A stretch of 64,000 bases of DNA from positions 2,854,001 to 2,918,000 of the forward strand of contig NZ_CP109137.1 in NCBI RefSeq assembly GCF_035918095.1. Reading direction: 5' to 3'. The notes under the pieces were generated by a model, which searched no databases, had not been told where the DNA came from, and saw nothing but the letters and a program-made list of their open reading frames with translations. Shown here piece after piece: positions 26,087-34,826 of this stretch. This DNA comes from Streptomyces sp. NBC_01750. GTDB taxonomy: Bacteria > Actinomycetota > Actinomycetes > Streptomycetales > Streptomycetaceae. Position 1 is the stretch's first letter. Each line of letters begins with the position of its first letter. The position numbers and the translations under genes are program-made.

Positions 26087-28084
26087 TCATCCGGCGGCGT
26101 GACCGGTCTCCTCCCGACCGGCCTCGGTCCGGTCGGCCTCGGTCCGGCCGTGGCCCGGCCCATCGAGGTCGGACCGCGCCGAGTCGGCCCCGTCCGGGAG
26201 GCGGAGGCCGACCGGGGCAGCCGGCCACCGCCCAATGGCGGGGTGCAGCCCGAGAGCCTTTCGTGCAGGCCGGTCGACCCGCTTCTCGTCGGACGAACCG
26301 TTACTGACCCGCCGGACGCCGGACCGCGGCTGCTCGGCGTCCGGATCCGACGGCACCCGAACCGGCGGCTCTGTCCCGCCCGCGGGCGGCGGGGGTCCCT
26401 GGCAGCTCGGGGAGGCGCAGTACTCGCCGGTCTGCGGCGAGGCGTTGACCTCTTTGGTGGACGGTGAGCCCACATCGGCGCTCGGCCGGATCCTGCGGGT
26501 GTCGGCGGCAACGTTGTCAGTCACCCATCGCTGCGCCGCGGATCCGTCACGGACCTTGACCACCACGGTCGTTGCCGGATCCGGCGAGATCGGGACGAGT
26601 GCCAGTCCGTCGTTCCACCGGGGGATCACATTGCCCTGGATGGTCAGGTCGTAGCGTACGTCCGCGGCGTTCGCGGCCGACGCCGCGGCGCAGACGTCCA
26701 GAACGGCCACACCGTCGAGCTCATGGGAATTCAGGCACAGATCCGGGGCGGCGGAGCTGCGCAGCAGCCCGTCGTCCTCGTACACCCACGTCTGCGTCAC
26801 GGTGCTCGAGCACACCGCCATCACCGCCTCGGCACCCGGCACCGCCCTGCGGTCACGGATGTCGAGGCAGAGACCGGCGTCGGCATTGCGCAGCCTGGTG
26901 TTCAGCGGGCCCGCCGGGAGGGCGGCGGACGTGGTCGACGGCTGCGGTGAACGGCCGGACGGCACCTGGGATCCGGATGCGGGAGGCGAGGTGTCGGTGA
27001 CCGAGCCGCTCGGGACCGACGGTCCCGCGTAGTCGCTGTCGTTCGACCAGAGCGCCGAGACGGCGGTCACGACGAGCGCGCCGGTCACCAGCAGCCCGAG
27101 ACCGGTGAGGACAACCTTCGGCCGGGCCAGCATCAAGTGCCTGCCGGGGAAGGTCATACGGGGCAGTGCGCGCGGGCGTCCGGCCTTCGAGTGCCGGCCC
27201 GTACTGCGGACCGGGCCTTCTCCGCCCTGCGCCTTCGCCTGCGCCCGGGCACCGTTGCGGGCCGGTCGTGATTCCAGGTAGCCGCGGGCGGCCTGGCCGA
27301 GCACGGCTTCGGCCAGCAGCACGGCGAGCCGGCCGTCCAGATGGTTGAGCTGTTCGGCGGCGTAGCGGCAGTACTGACACTCCGCCAGATGCTTCTGGAT
27401 GTCCGGTATCAGGGTGCCGCCGCGGCGCAGTGACACATCGAGGAGGCGGCTGTAGTGGCGGCAGTCCTTGTCCGGCGCGAGTTCGACATGAGCCCGCAGA
27501 CAGCCCGCACGGAAGAGCTCACGCGCCTGTTCGAGTTGGACCCCGGCAGTGCGCGGGTCAATGGCCAACAAACCCGCCGGTACGGATATCCCCTCCGCCT
27601 CGACCTCGGCATGCCAGAGCAGACATTGGACGGGTCCCGGCATTGCGTGGAAAGCGCGGGAGACCAGCTCCCGATTCTCCGGCAGAGTAAACATGTCGAC
27701 TCTTAGAGTGCGGCCGCCGTCCGGATACTGGAGTTCGGGCAGTGCGACGACATGCCGGTCGTTCGCCCAGCCCTTCGCGATTTGACGAGCAGTCAACAAT
27801 AGAAGGGGACGGAGAGCCGCTGTCGACCTTGCTTTCCTGAGATTCTCCAGCACCTTGCTGAACGCCGCCGCGGCCAGCATCGAGGCGGCTTTCGCCGAGG
27901 GGGTGCAGATCGAGGCATAGTCGACGACCGGTTGCCAGTGCCTCGCCAGCAGCACTGCTACGGGACGGGCCTCGTCCTTCCCGCCGCCGGCCCGCAGCGT
28001 GGCCGCGAGCCCTTCGTCGGAGTCCCCGGAGCTGAGGCCGGTGCGGGTGGGAGGGACGGGACCCGGAGTACGGGGATTCTGCAT
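26087..28084 (-). CDS. Membrane protein: sigma-factor-like N-terminus, zinc motif, TM helix and ricin-type lectin domain
   Basis: 665 residues. Residues 35-200 resemble an ECF sigma factor (region-2-like VAVLLARHWQPVVDYASICT and AFSKVLENLRKA; region-4-like FHAMPGPVQCLLWHAEVEA). The motif HLAECQYC at 232-239 is the His-x3-Cys-x2-Cys of anti-sigma zinc fingers. One membrane helix (VVLTGLGLLVTGALVVTAVSALW) spans 324-346; a Ser/Pro linker follows; residues 395-522 form a ricin B-type trefoil (AGLCLDIRDR, CSSTVTQTWVYEDDGLLRS, SAAPDLCLN, AAQRWV). Residues after about 600 look like run-on low-complexity coding. Start at 28084 because ggatggaaag precedes it. Role inferred: envelope carbohydrate sensing. 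Confidence 0.72.
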   Translation of the reverse strand: MQNPRTPGPVPPTRTGLSSGDSDEGLAATLRAGGGKDEARPVAVLLARHWQPVVDYASICTPSAKAASMLAAAAFSKVLENLRKARSTAALRPLLLLTARQIAKGWANDRHVVALPELQYPDGGRTLRVDMFTLPENRELVSRAFHAMPGPVQCLLWHAEVEAEGISVPAGLLAIDPRTAGVQLEQARELFRAGCLRAHVELAPDKDCRHYSRLLDVSLRRGGTLIPDIQKHLAECQYCRYAAEQLNHLDGRLAVLLAEAVLGQAARGYLESRPARNGARAQAKAQGGEGPVRSTGRHSKAGRPRALPRMTFPGRHLMLARPKVVLTGLGLLVTGALVVTAVSALWSNDSDYAGPSVPSGSVTDTSPPASGSQVPSGRSPQPSTTSAALPAGPLNTRLRNADAGLCLDIRDRRAVPGAEAVMAVCSSTVTQTWVYEDDGLLRSSAAPDLCLNSHELDGVAVLDVCAAASAANAADVRYDLTIQGNVIPRWNDGLALVPISPDPATTVVVKVRDGSAAQRWVTDNVAADTRRIRPSADVGSPSTKEVNASPQTGEYCASPSCQGPPPPAGGTEPPVRVPSDPDAEQPRSGVRRVSNGSSDEKRVDRPARKALGLHPAIGRWPAAPVGLRLPDGADSARSDLDGPGHGRTEADRTEAGREETGHAAG

Positions 28085-28540
28085 AGAAGTCTTTCCATCC
28101 AGGGCATTGCAGTGGGGGGTTGCAGGCCTCTCAATCCCGGTCAACCGCCATCGTTTTCGGGGCAGTTGAAAGGGCATGGCTGATTGGTACATACCTTGCG
28201 GAGGAGTCGCGCCGATGTTTTCGCAGTGACTTACCGCGGGTAATTCGAACGGTTGAACAGAAACGTCATGTTCGGACGTGAGGAAGCTCACCCTGACACA
28301 ACCCACCTGTGTGGAACAAGAGTTCCGGACGGCGACCATTCACGGTGCACCAGAACAGGAAAGGACCGCACTTCACAGCGGCGCACAGCGCGGGGTCGGA
28401 GTGTTCGAGTGCACCCGGCTTCGCGCTCGCCCCTGATCATAAATGAGCGCTTCTGAGTACTACGTAGACGGTAGAGAGCGCGACGAGGTACTCCACCGCC
28501 GCGGCAACACGGCCGGTTCCAGCTCGGCGGCAACAGCCAC
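28085..28540. other. Promoter region, no gene recognised
   Basis: The AT-richer stretch 28195-28290 upstream of the lectin-domain gene probably holds its promoter. Open frames on both strands have no recognisable product. The right part (28460-28540) is what the modBC frame would read past its stop codon. Confidence 0.45.
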
Positions 28541-28630
<90 letters not shown>

Positions 28631-30559
28631 TCACAGCGTCACGATGACGGCCTCTGTCGCCTTCACGCTGGTCCATACGGAAGTCCCGTCGGCAAGGCCC
28701 AGTTCGGCGGCGGCCTGCGGAGTGATCTCGGCGACGAGGTCCGGTGCCTGTCCGGAGGCGATCAGAATGCGCAGCCGGCTGCCGATGGCCGTGATTTCCC
28801 GGACGGTGCCCGGCCAGACATTGCGCGGGCTACCGCCGGGCCTGTCGCGGTGTACGGAGACCGCCTCCGGAGCGATGATCGCGAGAGCCTCGGTGCCCGC
28901 GGGCAGCGGATCCGCGACGACGAGCAGGCCGCCGCCGGAGAGCGCGAGACCGTCCGCCGTCGCGATACCTGGCCAGGCATTCCGGCCGAGCATCCTGGCG
29001 ACCCACGGGGAGCGGGGATGCCGGGTGACCTCGGCGGGTGGGGCGTCCTGCAGGGCGCGGCCCTCGTCGAGTACGAGAACCCGGTCGGCCAGCGACACGG
29101 CTTCGACGGGGTCGTGGGTGACCATCAGGCAGACACCGCCGAAGCCGTCGAGGTGAGTGCGCAGGGTGTGGCGCACCTGGGCGCGGGTGGTCTGGTCGAG
29201 TGCGGCGAGGGGTTCGTCCAGGAGCAGCAGGCGCGGCCGGGCGGCCAACGCCCGTGCCAGGGCGACGCGTTGGGCCTGGCCGCCGGAGACCTGGGCCGGT
29301 TTGCGGTGTGCGAGGTGCCCGACGCCGAGCCGGTCGAGCCACTGCTGGGCGGCGCGGCGGGCCTCGGCGCGCGGGACGCCGTGGGCGCGCAGCCCGTACG
29401 CCGTGTTGGCGAGGGCTGTGAGGTGGGGAAAGAGCGCACCGTCCTGCGGGACCCAGGCGACCCCGCGGCGGTGCGGGGGCAGCTCGGTGACGTCGGTCTC
29501 GCCGAGGCGCAGGGCCGCGTGCGCGCGGGGCGTGAGGCCGAGGAGGGCGCGCAGCAGAGTGGTCTTGCCCGCGCCGTTGGGGCCGACGACGGCGATGGTG
29601 GTGCCCGGTTCGGCGTCCAGGGTCAGCCGGTTGAAGCCCGTGACATGGGCGTGCAGCGACCAGCGGTCTTGCGGCGCGGCGGACTCGAGGTCTTCGGGGG
29701 GCGCGGGCGGCGGCGGTTCCGCGTCGTTCACCGAAGGCGCGGGCTTGCGTGAACGGTCGCTCGGCGTTCCGGTCCAGCGTCCGCGCAGGGCGATGAGCAC
29801 CAGCATGGCGATGGCGAGCAGCAGCAGGGAGACGGAGGTCGCCGCTTCCGGCTCGTCCTGGAGGAGCAGGTACACCTGAAGCGGCAGAGTCTGCGTCGTA
29901 CCGGGCAGATTGCCGGCGAAGGTGATGGTCGCGCCGAACTCACCGAGCGCCCGCGCCCAGGTGAGGGCGGCTCCGGCGATGAGCCCGGGGGCCACCATGG
30001 GCAGCGTGACGGTGAAGAACACCCGTACCGGTGAGGCTCCGAGGGAGGCCGCGGTCTCCTCGTAGCGCGGCCTCAGCCCGCCCAGCGCGCCTTCGAGGCT
30101 GATGACGAGGAAGGGCATCGCCACGAACGTCGCGGCGACGACGGCGCCCGAGGTGTGGAAGGGCAGGGTGATGCCGAAGGTGTCTTCCAGCCACGGGCCG
30201 AGCAGTCCGCGGCGGCCGAACCCGAGGAGGAGCGCGACACCTCCGACGGTGGGCGGCAGCACCATCGGGAGAAGCACGAGGGAGCGTACGAGCGCCTTGC
30301 CGGGGAATTCGACGCGGGCCAGCAGCCAGGCCAGCGGCACCCCGAGCAGCAACGAGAGGCCCAGCGCCCAGAAGGAGACGAGCATCGAAAGCCGCAGGGC
30401 CTCGGTGACACCTGGACTGGTGAGATGGCTGCCGAGATCGCCCCACCTGGTACGGGCGAGGATGCCGATCAGCGGCATCAGCAGAAACGCGATCGCGGCA
30501 AGCGCGGGCACGGCGAGCGCGACAGGGGTGCGGTTGCCGCGGGTGCGAAGGCGTCTCAT
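28631..30559 (-). CDS. modBC: Molybdate ABC transporter, fused permease and ATP-binding protein (ModB-ModC)
   Basis: 642 residues. Residues 1-255 are ModB: several membrane helices and the EAA-type loop EETAASLGASPVRVFFTVTLP. After a Pro-rich linker the ModC ATPase follows: Walker A VVGPNGAGKTTLL, signature VSGGQAQRVALARALA, Walker B RLLLLDEPLAALD and switch His in VTHDP. A C-terminal TOBE/Mop-like domain (about 560-642) should sense molybdate. The permease-ATPase fusion is common in streptomycetes. Start at 30559 has AGGAA 7 bp upstream. It follows modA after 108 bp containing a hairpin. Confidence 0.94.
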   Translation of the reverse strand: MRRLRTRGNRTPVALAVPALAAIAFLLMPLIGILARTRWGDLGSHLTSPGVTEALRLSMLVSFWALGLSLLLGVPLAWLLARVEFPGKALVRSLVLLPMVLPPTVGGVALLLGFGRRGLLGPWLEDTFGITLPFHTSGAVVAATFVAMPFLVISLEGALGGLRPRYEETAASLGASPVRVFFTVTLPMVAPGLIAGAALTWARALGEFGATITFAGNLPGTTQTLPLQVYLLLQDEPEAATSVSLLLLAIAMLVLIALRGRWTGTPSDRSRKPAPSVNDAEPPPPAPPEDLESAAPQDRWSLHAHVTGFNRLTLDAEPGTTIAVVGPNGAGKTTLLRALLGLTPRAHAALRLGETDVTELPPHRRGVAWVPQDGALFPHLTALANTAYGLRAHGVPRAEARRAAQQWLDRLGVGHLAHRKPAQVSGGQAQRVALARALAARPRLLLLDEPLAALDQTTRAQVRHTLRTHLDGFGGVCLMVTHDPVEAVSLADRVLVLDEGRALQDAPPAEVTRHPRSPWVARMLGRNAWPGIATADGLALSGGGLLVVADPLPAGTEALAIIAPEAVSVHRDRPGGSPRNVWPGTVREITAIGSRLRILIASGQAPDLVAEITPQAAAELGLADGTSVWTSVKATEAVIVTL

Positions 30560-30577
30560 CAGGTGTTCCTGGGGTAT

Positions 30578-30597
30578 CGGTGTCCCCGGGGACACCG
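30578..30597. promoter_or_regulatory. 20-bp perfect palindrome in the modA-modBC gap
   Basis: cggtgtccccggggacaccg is fully self-complementary and lies 19 bp upstream of the modBC start. It could be a protein-binding site or, in RNA, a hairpin that affects modBC translation. Confidence 0.5.
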
Positions 30598-30623
30598 GGT
30601 GTTCCGGAGGGTCGATTGACGGT

Positions 30624-30659
30624 CGTGGGCTGCCCGGCCCCCGCACCGGGCAGCCCACG
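30624..30659 (-). terminator. Intercistronic hairpin between modA and modBC
   Basis: Perfect 14-bp arms (cgtgggctgcccgg / ccgggcagcccacg) and an 8-nt loop begin 8 bp after the modA stop. It probably reduces read-through or protects the modA mRNA 3' end, making more binding protein than transporter, as often seen for binding-protein operons. Confidence 0.8.
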
Positions 30660-30667
30660 CACGACGG

Positions 30668-31477
30668 TTACGGCTGCTGGAAGCCCGCGTCCTGGAGGAT
30701 CTTCTGCGCCTCGGGCGTGGACAGCCAGGCCACGAACGCGGCGGCGGCCTCACTGTTCTTGGACACCTTCAGGGTCGCGGCCGGGTACTCGGCGATGGCG
30801 TTCTGCGCGTCGGGAATCTCGACGGCGTCGACCTTGCCGGTCGCCGTGGCGGCGTCCGTCTTGTAGACGAGACCGGCATCGACCTCACCGAGCTCGACCT
30901 TGCTGAGCACGGCGCGGACGTTGGGCTCCTGGGAGACCGGCTTCACGACGATCTTCTGCGCGTCCAGGATCTTCTTGCTGTAGCGGCCGACCGGGACCTC
31001 GGGCGCGGCGAGTACGACCTTCAGCTTGGTGTCGGCGAGGTCCTTGAGGTCGTCGACCTTCTTCGGGTTGCCCTCGACGGTGGCGATGACCAGACGGTTC
31101 CTGGCGATGACCGTCGCGGCGTTGGTGTCGGACTTCAGACCGTCCATGGTCTTGGTGTCCGCGGTGACCAGCGCGTCGGCGGGGGCGCCCTGCTTGACCT
31201 GTGCGGCCAGCTCCTGAGACCCGGCGAAGGAGAACTTCACCTTGGTGCCCGGGTGCGACTTCTCGTACCCGGCGCCGGCCGTCTTGAAGACGTTGGTCAG
31301 CGAAGAGGCGGCCAGCACGGTCAGGTTGGCCTTGGACGCGCCGGTCGCGGACTGGCCGGCGTTCGCTCCGCTCTCCTTCTTGCTGTCGTCGCCGCTGCCG
31401 CAGGCGGCGAGCGGCACAAGCAGGGCCGCGGTCAGTATGGCGGCGGCGGTACGGCGCCCGTTGAAGGCGTACGGCAT
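30668..31477 (-). CDS. modA: Molybdate-binding lipoprotein ModA
   Basis: 269 residues. Signal peptide with lipobox LAAC at about residues 23-26, then a periplasmic-binding fold: LTVLAASSLTNVFKTAGAGYEKSHPGTKVKFSFAGSQELAAQVKQGAPADALVTAD, the characteristic ModA N-terminal ligand-binding segment. The second lobe includes VVLAAPEVPVGRYSKKIL. Captures molybdate or tungstate outside the cell for ModBC. ATG 31477 with AAGGAGACC upstream. Lies between the HTH-TOBE regulator and modBC on the same strand. Confidence 0.95.
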   Translation of the reverse strand: MPYAFNGRRTAAAILTAALLVPLAACGSGDDSKKESGANAGQSATGASKANLTVLAASSLTNVFKTAGAGYEKSHPGTKVKFSFAGSQELAAQVKQGAPADALVTADTKTMDGLKSDTNAATVIARNRLVIATVEGNPKKVDDLKDLADTKLKVVLAAPEVPVGRYSKKILDAQKIVVKPVSQEPNVRAVLSKVELGEVDAGLVYKTDAATATGKVDAVEIPDAQNAIAEYPAATLKVSKNSEAAAAFVAWLSTPEAQKILQDAGFQQP

Positions 31478-31561
31478 GGCGGGTCTCCTTGGTGAAGCGG
31501 TGGGAACAGGCCGCGTCGAGGACGGGCGACGCCGCTGCAAGGGATGGATGCGAAGGGTGGT

Positions 31562-31957
31562 TCAGGCGCGGTCGATGTGCACGCTGGTCGACTTCACGCG
31601 GGCGGTGGCCTGCATGCCGACTTCCAGTCCCAGCTCCTCGACGGCCTCCCGGGTCAGCAGCGAGACCAGCCGGTGCGGGCCGGCCTGGATCTCGACCTGT
31701 GCGGCGACATCGCCGAGCTTGACCGCGGTGACGATGCCGGGGAACGCGTTACGGGCCGAGGTGTACGAGGCGTCCTCCTCGCCGGTGCCGCTCTGGGCGA
31801 CCTCGATGGAGAACGCGGCCAGATCGCGGCCGTCGATGAGCCTGCGGCCGCTTTCGTCACGGTGGGTCGCGACCCGGCCGGCATCCGCCCAGCGGCGCGC
31901 GGTGTCCGGGCTGACGCCCAGCAGACGCGCCGCCTGGCCGATTGTGTAGGACTGCAT
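31562..31957 (-). CDS. HTH-TOBE molybdate-responsive regulator
   Basis: 131 residues. Residues 1-50 are a MerR/excisionase-type helix-turn-helix (MQSYTIGQAARLLGVSPDTARRWADAGRV ... IDGRDLAAF). Residues 65-131 are a Mop/TOBE domain (NAFPGIVTAVKLGDVAAQVEIQAG ... LGLEVGMQATARVKSTSVHI) that binds molybdate in related proteins. First gene of the mod operon, 84 bp before modA, so it probably reports molybdate status to this promoter. ATG at 31957. Confidence 0.88.
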   Translation of the reverse strand: MQSYTIGQAARLLGVSPDTARRWADAGRVATHRDESGRRLIDGRDLAAFSIEVAQSGTGEEDASYTSARNAFPGIVTAVKLGDVAAQVEIQAGPHRLVSLLTREAVEELGLEVGMQATARVKSTSVHIDRA

Positions 31958-32092
31958 ATGCGGCACCGTAGGCAGTATCAGCCAGCATTTACAAGCCTTC
32001 GAGCTCACATCTGTAGCAAATGCCGGAGCGTCTGGAGGAAGCCCCAAGCGCGGCACCCGACCGCTGCCGGGTCCCGTGGCTACGGTGGATTC

Positions 32093-32512
32093 ATGAGCCT
32101 GAGCATCCGCAATCAGATCCCCGGCACGGTCGTCTCCGTCACGCCCGGCGAGGTGATGGCGACCGTCAAGGTCCGGCTCGACGGCGGCCAGGAGATCACG
32201 GCCGCGATCACACTGGAGGCCGTCAAGGAGCTGGGCCTCGCCCCGGGCTCCTCCGTACGCACCCTGATCAAGTCCACCGAGGTCGCTCTCGCCACAGGTG
32301 CGGTCCAGGGGCTGAGCATCCGCAACCGGATCCCCGGCACTGTCACCGAGGTCACCACCGGGGGCGCCATGGCAGGCGTCAAGGTGACCGTCGCCGGCGG
32401 CGAGCTGACCTCCGCGATCACCATGGACGCGGTCACCGACCTGGGTCTCGCCGCCGGGTCCCCCGTCGTCGCGCTGATCAAGTCGACCGAAGTCGCCCTC
32501 GCGAGCGTCTGA
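32093..32512 (+). CDS. Molbindin with two tandem Mop domains
   Basis: 139 residues built from two copies of the Mop fold: residues 1-67 (LSIRNQIPGTVVSVTPGEVMATVKV ... LIKSTEVALA) and 72-139 (LSIRNRIPGTVTEVTTGGAMAGVKV ... LIKSTEVALA). The copies are clearly homologous in DNA as well. Di-Mop proteins of this size store or buffer molybdate in the cytoplasm. Divergent from the HTH-TOBE regulator with 135 bp between. ATG at 32093. Confidence 0.9.
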   Translation: MSLSIRNQIPGTVVSVTPGEVMATVKVRLDGGQEITAAITLEAVKELGLAPGSSVRTLIKSTEVALATGAVQGLSIRNRIPGTVTEVTTGGAMAGVKVTVAGGELTSAITMDAVTDLGLAAGSPVVALIKSTEVALASV

Positions 32513-32554
32513 GGTCAACCCTGCCGCACCGGCTCCGCCGGGACGGCGCAGGCT

Positions 32555-32647
32555 CCCACCCAGACGCCCGCCGTCGGCCCAGCGGCGGACGGTCTCCGAA
32601 CTCACGCCCAGCAGACTCGCTGCCCGGCCAATGCTGTACGACGGCAC
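32555..32647 (-). pseudogene. Remnant of a second HTH-TOBE regulator
   Basis: From a GTG at 32647 the minus strand reads VPSYSIGRAASLLGVSSETV then RRWADGGRLGG, nearly the same as the first 30 residues of the HTH-TOBE protein at 31562-31957. After this the reading frame turns into meaningless sequence antisense to the di-Mop gene. It is a truncated paralogue that kept only its helix-turn-helix. Confidence 0.75.
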
Positions 32648-32896
32648 GCCCGCACTCTAGGCCAGGAGCCGCAGCCCGCCCGCACGTCAGATCTCGCCCA
32701 GCGTCACCTCAGCCGTCCCCTTCGCACCGCCCGGCAGATACGTCGGGTACCCGCTTCGGGGCGAGGAGGAGTGGGTGCTGTGTCCCGGTTCGTCCACGGG
32801 GCCCGATCACCGCATCCCGCTCAAGTGGCACGGCTTGAATGATCAAAATGGCGGGACGTTAGCATATGAGCACCGCCTAGCTCGAAAGATGAACCT
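32648..32896. other. Promoter region of gap
   Basis: No gene seen. The last 60 bp are AT-richer (tgaatgatcaaaatggcggg then ttagcatatgagc), fitting a promoter for the downstream gap gene. Confidence 0.4.
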
Positions 32897-34342
32897 GTGA
32901 CTACCACCGTGGACTCGTTCACCAATTGGAAGAACCGCGAGGAAATCGCGGAGTCGATGATCCCGGTAATCGGGAAGCTACACCGGGAGCAGGACGTCAC
33001 GGTCCTGCTTCACAGCCGCTCCTTGGTGAACAAGTCGGTGGTCAGCATCCTCAAGACGCACCGATTCGCCCGGCAGATAGCCGGTGAGGAGCTCACCGTC
33101 ACCGAGACCCTGCCGTTCCTGCAGGCTCTCACCACGCTCGATCTCGGCCCTTCCCAGATCGACATCGGCATGCTCGCCGCGACGTACAAGACCGACGACC
33201 GCGGTCTCTCGGTGGAGGAGTTCACCGCCGGGGCCGTCGCCGGCGCCACCGGCGACAACAAGATCGAGCGCCGTGAGCCGCGCGACGTCGTCCTCTACGG
33301 GTTCGGCCGCATCGGCCGCCTCGTCGCCCGCCTGCTCATCGAGAAGGCGGGCTCCGGAAACGGCCTGCGGCTGCGCGCCATCGTCGTCCGCCAGGGCGGC
33401 GACCAGGACATCGTCAAGCGTGCCTCGCTGCTGCGCCGCGACTCCATCCACGGCCAGTTCCAGGGCACGATCACGGTCGACGAGGCGAACAGCACGATCA
33501 TCGCCAACGGCAATGAGATCAAGGTGATCTACGCCAACGACCCGTCGGAGGTCGACTACACGGCGTACGGCATCAAGGACGCCATCCTCATCGACAACAC
33601 CGGCAAGTGGCGCGACCGCGAGGGCCTGTCGAAGCACCTGCGCCCCGGCATCGACAAAGTCGTCCTGACCGCGCCGGGCAAGGGCGACGTCCCCAACCTC
33701 GTGCACGGCGTCAACCACGACACGATCAAGCCGGACGAGCAGATCCTGTCCTGTGCCTCCTGCACCACCAACGCGATCGTCCCGCCGCTGAAGGCGATGG
33801 CGGACGAGTACGGCGTCCTGCGCGGCCACGTGGAGACCGTCCACTCGTTCACCAACGACCAGAACCTGCTGGACAACTACCACGGCTCCGACCGCCGCGG
33901 CCGCTCGGCCGCACTCAACATGGTCATCACCGAGACGGGCGCCGCCTCCGCCGTCGCCAAGGCGCTGCCCGACCTCGAGGCGAAGATCACCGGCAGCTCG
34001 ATCCGCGTCCCCGTGCCGGATGTCTCGATCGCGATCCTCAACCTGCAGCTCGCGCGCGAGACCACCCGCGAGGAGGTCCTCGACTACCTCCGCAACGTGT
34101 CGCTGACCTCGCCGCTCAAGCGCCAGATCGACTTCATCACCGCTCCCGACGCGGTCTCGAGCGACTTCATCGGCTCGCGCCACGCCTCGATCGTCGATGC
34201 CGGCGCCACCAAGGTCGAGGGCGACAACGCGATCCTCTACCTGTGGTACGACAACGAGTTCGGCTACTCCTGCCAGGTCATCCGCATCGTCCAGCACGTC
34301 TCCGGGGTGGAGTACCCGACCTACCCGGCCCCGGCGGTCTGA
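32897..34342 (+). CDS. gap: Glyceraldehyde-3-phosphate dehydrogenase, long form
   Basis: 481 residues, about 145 longer at the N-terminus than classical GAPDH. The NAD(P)-binding fold starts near residue 130 (VVLYGFGRIGRLVARLL). The catalytic Cys289 lies in SCASCTTNAIVPPLKAM, and the C-terminus has LWYDNEFGYSCQVIRIVQHV. The N-terminal extension (TNWKNREEIAESMIPVIGKLHRE) matches the long GAPDH found in some actinobacteria and other bacteria; its role is unclear. The cofactor (NAD versus NADP) is not decided by eye. GTG start at 32897. A perfect hairpin terminates it. Confidence 0.95.
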   Translation: MTTTVDSFTNWKNREEIAESMIPVIGKLHREQDVTVLLHSRSLVNKSVVSILKTHRFARQIAGEELTVTETLPFLQALTTLDLGPSQIDIGMLAATYKTDDRGLSVEEFTAGAVAGATGDNKIERREPRDVVLYGFGRIGRLVARLLIEKAGSGNGLRLRAIVVRQGGDQDIVKRASLLRRDSIHGQFQGTITVDEANSTIIANGNEIKVIYANDPSEVDYTAYGIKDAILIDNTGKWRDREGLSKHLRPGIDKVVLTAPGKGDVPNLVHGVNHDTIKPDEQILSCASCTTNAIVPPLKAMADEYGVLRGHVETVHSFTNDQNLLDNYHGSDRRGRSAALNMVITETGAASAVAKALPDLEAKITGSSIRVPVPDVSIAILNLQLARETTREEVLDYLRNVSLTSPLKRQIDFITAPDAVSSDFIGSRHASIVDAGATKVEGDNAILYLWYDNEFGYSCQVIRIVQHVSGVEYPTYPAPAV

Positions 34343-34387
34343 TCGGCGTACTGTCCGATCCGGCGTCCCGGCGGAAGGGGCGGCGGT

Positions 34388-34429
34388 GGGAGGGCGACCG
34401 GATCCCGATCGGCATCCGGTCGCCCTCCC
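34388..34429 (+). terminator. Terminator of gap
   Basis: Perfect 16-bp arms (gggagggcgaccggat / atccggtcgccctccc) with a 10-nt loop, 46 bp after the gap stop codon. Confidence 0.88.
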
Positions 34430-34677
34430 GCCGTCGGCCGCCACCGGCAGCGGCATGGTCCGTACGCCTTGCCTTCCGGTGGGCCCCGCAAGTGGGTCGT
34501 CGGCCTCGCCGAGCCGACCCACTTCGCGGGCCGGGCCGCGCGGCGTCTTCGCAGGTAAGCCGAGCGCCCCACAGAACCCGTCATATCTCCGTCCGGCGGC
34601 TGTCGAAGCCGCCGCGCAAGCCGCTCGCCGGCGGGTTCGCCTCTCAGGGCGACTCCCAGGGCCGCCCGAACGCATGA

Positions 34678-34779
34678 CCCAGTGGCCCGAGGTTCGGCCA
34701 GGACATCGTGCGCACGAATGCCGAGTTCGCCGACCAGACGAGCGACCACAACCCTCTGGTCGTCCGACTTCGCCCATGA
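34678..34779 (+). pseudogene. C-terminal remnant of an endonuclease/exonuclease/phosphatase-type gene
   Basis: An open frame with no possible full-length gene upstream reads RTNAEFADQTSDHNPLVVRL and ends with RP and TGA. The pattern NAxFADxxSDHxPxVVRL is the usual C-terminus of endonuclease/exonuclease/phosphatase-fold proteins. A stop at 34675 closes the frame on the left, so the rest of the gene is gone. The remainder of 34430-34826 shows no gene. Confidence 0.45.
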
Positions 34780-34826
34780 CGCCCTTAGGCTGCCCGCACT
34801 GACAGCCAGTCACGAAAGGGGTAGTT

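Noticed and set aside
31562..32647. One 361-codon protein joining two HTH pieces on the minus strand
   Set aside because: The middle is antisense to the di-Mop gene and meaningless; the left part has its own ATG (31957) and family length, so it is an intact short regulator plus a separate HTH stub.
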